Source: Macrostomum hystrix (taxonomy: Eukaryota; Platyhelminthes; Macrostomidae). From it: 64,000 nucleotides of DNA. Below, piece by piece: positions 61,001 through 64,000 of this stretch. The notes under the pieces were generated by a model, which was not told the DNA's origin, made no database searches, and saw nothing but the letters and a program-made list of their open reading frames with translations. Both the position numbers and the translations under genes were made by a program. Position 1 is the first letter of the stretch. Every line of letters begins with the position of its first letter. The stretch covers positions 5,177,001 through 5,241,000 of the forward strand of contig CATNEN010000002.1 of NCBI GenBank assembly GCA_950097015.1, read 5' to 3'.

Positions 61001-64000
61001 CCACCACGGGCAACGTCGAATTTGCCATCAGGCACAGAAGGTATTCGCTGCGGGCCTCTCTATCTGTCGGCTTCACGACGCTGAGCACGCCGGTGTCGCG
61101 GCCCACCGCAAAGTAGCCGTCCTCGTTGCCGCAGGTGATCTGGTAGGTGAGGCCATTGTTCGGACTGATGTCCGCGTCGCAGGCTTTGAAAGTGTTGATC
61201 TCCCGATTGTAGACATTTTCAGATACCACCACCTGCACTGGCTGCGCGTTGTACTGAAAGCCGAATGTGAGGAAGAGATAATAAGCTTCACATGATTACT
61301 TTGTCATTTCCATTATTCCAAAGCTATTTTTAGATTGTTTGTACGATGGCTGACTTTGTATCTAAATGTACATGCGTGCTTAGATGTACAATCGCTTAAG
61401 TGTACAGTGCCAAGTCAAATATAAGTGATCTCTTAGTCATCAAGACTAAGAGCAAGACTTAGACTTTGCCCAAGCACCAAGGTATTAAGTACGAAGTACC
61501 AAGTTAAATTTAGTACCTGAGCATCGAGTACCACGTACTAAGGTATAAAGTAGCAAGTACTAAATACCAAAAACCAAGTACTAAGGTATTTTGTCGACCA
61601 AACTCAGTTGGTTAGTAGGAACCGTTTCAGAGCCAAATATGCATCCAAGTGCTTATCTACTGAACAAATGAACGTACAGTACACCATGTGAAAGGGCAAA
61701 ATTTGTAATGAAAATGGCGACATAGTTATAAAAAATGCTAAATATTTAGGGCATAACGCAGTATGTATAACTACACAACAGTGCCCCTAAACACAACCGA
61801 GGTCATCACAAATTACCCAGCCCCAAATAGCAAGTCGAGGACTACAAAGTACGAAGAAGAGCCAATCGCTATCCGACACTCACCAGCAGGTTGCAGGCAG
61901 CGAATACGGGCGGATTGTCGTTGATGTCCGTCAGGGCGATGAAAAACAACGCCGGGGCCAGAGTCTCCAACCCAATGGCGTCTCGCACCGAAGCGATCAG
62001 TTGATAAGTCGCCTGGGCCTCCCGATCCAGACGGACGGCATTGCTGACCCAGCCGCTGCTGGCGTTGATTGAGAACTTGGCGGCGTCAATGCCACCGAGC
62101 AGGAAGGTCATGTTAGGGCCGGACAAGTCGGGGTCTCGAGCGGTCACCTGGAATTCAGCGGTTAAATGCTGTGAGTCATATCTCACGAATTGGTAGATAT
62201 GCCTAAGTACCACTATGCGTAGGACGGGAAAACACGCTTCTTAAAAAATTGTAGTTTGCAGGTTACGGAGATTAAAAATTTTCAATTTTTCTGAGTTTGA
62301 TTGGAGGCAAATCAAAGGCTCATATTTTGATATTGGCAATATTTTAGGTGTGTCGATCCAAACAAGAGCAGTCGACTTCTTCCAATAAGAAAATATCAGC
62401 ATTTCAATGTGAAGAAAGTGAAAATTTCAAATCTCCATAGTTTATTTGTTTATTTTTAGGCGAAAACCAGCATCCTGAACTTTTTTAGGAAAAGTAGTTT
62501 TCCATCCTTTTACTCCTCGAGTTAGACAATCATGGCAAGTGGCAGTGCTTAACGAGTTCGCCTCTCGGACTAATGGACCTGAGCTCGATTCCTTGGCGAG
62601 GCCACATTTATTTGGGGCGCAGCCGCGGAGAAAAGGCTCGGAACCTTTTCGTGCAATTTACGCCCTTGCGTGCCAAACTCCAAGGCACAGTCAAGTGCAC
62701 ACTGCCTGACGATGAGAAAGTCAGGGCTTACTTAATTGGGGGCCTGGGGCACTTGACGCACAAGCGCAGGAACGGCATGCCCCCAGACCGGCGAACTAGG
62801 CAGGAGTCGCCCATCGCGCCATCTGGACCCCTGGACTCAGGCACCTCACACACAGCAGCAAGCCAAGCGGGGAAGGCGGCGGCAGCCGGAGTGCCTCTCA
62901 CCCCAGGCCCGCACACGCACAGAGCTGACCAAACCAGGGGAGGACTTAGATGCCTGAAGGGTAGGGACGAGAGGACCAAGCCACACGCGCAGACGGCTGG
63001 TGAAACCTCGCCGCTCAGAGCACGTATGGCTGGTGCACACCCGCCCCACCCCCCATACAACGCCTCACACCCGGCCCAACGCACAAACACAAACACAAAC
63101 AAGCAGACACGCAGAAGGCAGGGGTTAAGCTATTTTAAATTAGCTTTGGTTGCACAGAATAAGGTGCATCTCCGCAAGTCACTACTTCGCAAACCTCCAA
63201 CTAAGCCCCGAAATAATCGTGACTTGGAGGGAGTAACGAACCAGCGACCATTGGAAAGTGAGGCAGCGACATTAGCCGCTGACCCACTCACCCCCTTGAA
63301 AGTCAGGGCAGATGTACACACCTGTGTGAGCATGTGCCTGCATACAGTATCTGTATGCGTGTGTGCTCAGGAGTCAGCGAAATGGTCAGAATCGCCTTCT
63401 CGCTGGCTGTGGGTCAATTGTCACTAAATGATGTGCATAGCCCGCGGCCCTCCTGCAATTACTCGTATTATTTTTTATCGTGGCAACTGTACCATTACAC
63501 GTGCAGCCTGAGTGCATTTGTGCATTGTGGGTTTTTTACTTTTGGGAAAGGGTGGAATTTGCAGACCACTTTGGGACGATTTAGTCAAATACATTACGCT
63601 TAGCCATCGCGATGATTGCGTTTTGCATGAGTGCATGACCAGTTTCCGAGCTAATTATCAGAACAAAACGGCTCGCACCTGCAGTATCCGGGTGCCAAGT
63701 GGTGCTTCTTCCACCGTGCTGTAGCTTCTGCCATCCAGGGGGTAGGTGACCACCGGATTGCCGCGGGTCTCAGTGACAGATCGCACAGTGACTGTCAGCG
63801 GCTTCATGCTGCTCTGCGGCGGAGTTCCACCGTCTGTGGCGATGATGCTAATCTTGTAGACGCCCGGCGGCTTGCCCTGAAGGCTGATGGCAACTCGGAG
63901 GTCACCGGTGGTCGGGTTTAAGTCGAAGTAGCCTAACTCATTACCCGCTCTGATGGCAAAGCCGACGATTCCGTTGACTCCAGCATCCGGGTCGGATGCG
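58050..64000 (-). CDS. Cadherin, C-terminal half (gene continues off window)
   Basis: Minus-strand exons with GT-AG borders, all phase 0: 63679-64000 (partial), 61884-62147, 60861-61253, 59853-60212 and 58050-58442 with the stop. They encode about 575 residues: a cadherin repeat with ASDPDAGVNG, one with ARDPDLSGPN, LDREAQATYQL and DINDNPPVF, one with ACDADISPNNGLTY and QDENDNGPTV, then a repeat with ATDPDLP but without the usual LDRE and DxND, and a region that may be a membrane-adjacent domain. The last exon carries a membrane span (WWLFTTMSAIIIPFALGLVG) and only 14 cytoplasmic residues. This is a calcium-dependent adhesion protein with very short tail, without visible catenin-binding region. 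Paralog assignment was not possible. The last 23 residues recur at 8834 and 20085. Confidence 0.9.
59434..59795 (-). mobile_element. tRNA-derived SINE, family 2 (copy 3)
   Basis: Full-length head-to-tail on the minus strand with TAATAAT-type tail at about 59418-59440 and B box GGGCTCGAATCC near 59735. It lies in the intron between the last two cadherin exons. Confidence 0.85.
60350..60470 (-). mobile_element. Truncated SINE, family 1
   Basis: Matches the body of the SINE at 11930-12040 (CAGCACAGCCGCAG, GGCTGCGTACGGCTGTTCAG, CATCCACCTTCAAT) but without the tRNA head or tail. It lies in a cadherin intron. Confidence 0.8.
62537..63468 (+). mobile_element. SINE family 2 (copy 4), split by another SINE
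   Basis: Plus-strand SINE with head at 62537-62600 (GGCAGTGCTTAACG, GCTCGATTCC) and 3' part after 63310. It is interrupted by 62728-63297. Lies in the cadherin intron between exons 61884-62147 and 63679-64000. Confidence 0.85.
62728..63297 (-). mobile_element. tRNA-derived SINE, family 3, nested
   Basis: 570-bp insertion inside SINE family 2, flanked by the 12-bp duplication GAAAGTCAGGGC (62716-62727 and 63298-63309). On the minus strand its head has GTGGGTCAGCGGC (A box region) and CTGGTTCGTTACTCC (B box) at about 63230-63290. The tail end at 62728 is TTACTTAATTGG-like. It contains an accidental long frame on each strand that is not a gene. Confidence 0.85.

Noticed and set aside
62573-63427. 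284-residue frame over the nested SINEs
   Set aside because: It runs through two SINEs in opposite orientation; an accidental frame.

Overview
This is a eukaryotic, clearly metazoan, genomic window. It carries spliced host genes with short GT-AG introns (67-86 nt in the Notch-ligand-like family), a classical cadherin and several DSL-domain (Notch-ligand-like) membrane proteins. These sit in a very repeat-rich background of Ty3/Gypsy, non-LTR, tyrosine-recombinase retroelement, hAT, three tRNA-derived SINE families and a complete Polinton/Maverick. Nothing in the sequence fixes the species; a repeat-rich invertebrate such as a free-living flatworm or another lophotrochozoan is a guess.

Layout. 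1-7763: a decayed Ty3/Gypsy retrotransposon on the minus strand, its outer LTR cut by the window edge. 7764-8530: AT-rich LTR-like remnant. 8531-14800: left arm of a large imperfect inverted duplication, with a four-exon gene for a DSL protein with a mucin-like stalk (gene A) and a related pseudogene. 15095-16235: non-LTR endonuclease fragment. 16421-19314: broken hAT transposase. 19890-20340: another inverted piece of the duplication. 20341-23900: truncated DIRS-like tyrosine-recombinase retrotransposon. 24158-40412: a solo LTR split by a 15.5-kb Polinton (24602-40132). 40440-47157: right arm of the inverted duplication, with gene B (sister of A), a pseudogene and a 1.6-kb truncated non-LTR insertion. 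48141-50316: a 13-bp satellite. 50591-51225: possible transposase fragment. 51673-52171: short secreted-type relative of genes A and B. 54438-56657: Delta/Jagged-like gene with DSL, three EGF repeats and a membrane span. 58050-64000: 3' half of a cadherin gene on the minus strand, its introns loaded with SINEs.

The Polinton is the outstanding object. It has a 6-bp target duplication, about 812-bp terminal inverted repeats that differ visibly by one homopolymer base, and a full set of open genes: protein-primed DNA polymerase B, retroviral-type integrase, packaging ATPase, adenain-like protease, two capsid proteins, a parvovirus-VP1u-like phospholipase A2 and several unassigned proteins. Most of its transcription units are preceded by an exact run of eight T a short distance before the ATG, which looks like a private promoter signal. 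Its genes fit a virus-like life cycle: polymerase and integrase for replication and insertion, and capsid proteins, ATPase and protease for particle assembly.

The host genes form a second story. Genes A and B, the short relative and the Delta-like gene share an N-terminal module, and the first three full genes share intron phases and nearly identical DSL-coding DNA. In A and B the EGF repeats are replaced by a Ser/Thr/Ala tandem-repeat stalk. Exact SINE and LINE insertions present in one duplicate and absent from the other give a relative order of events.
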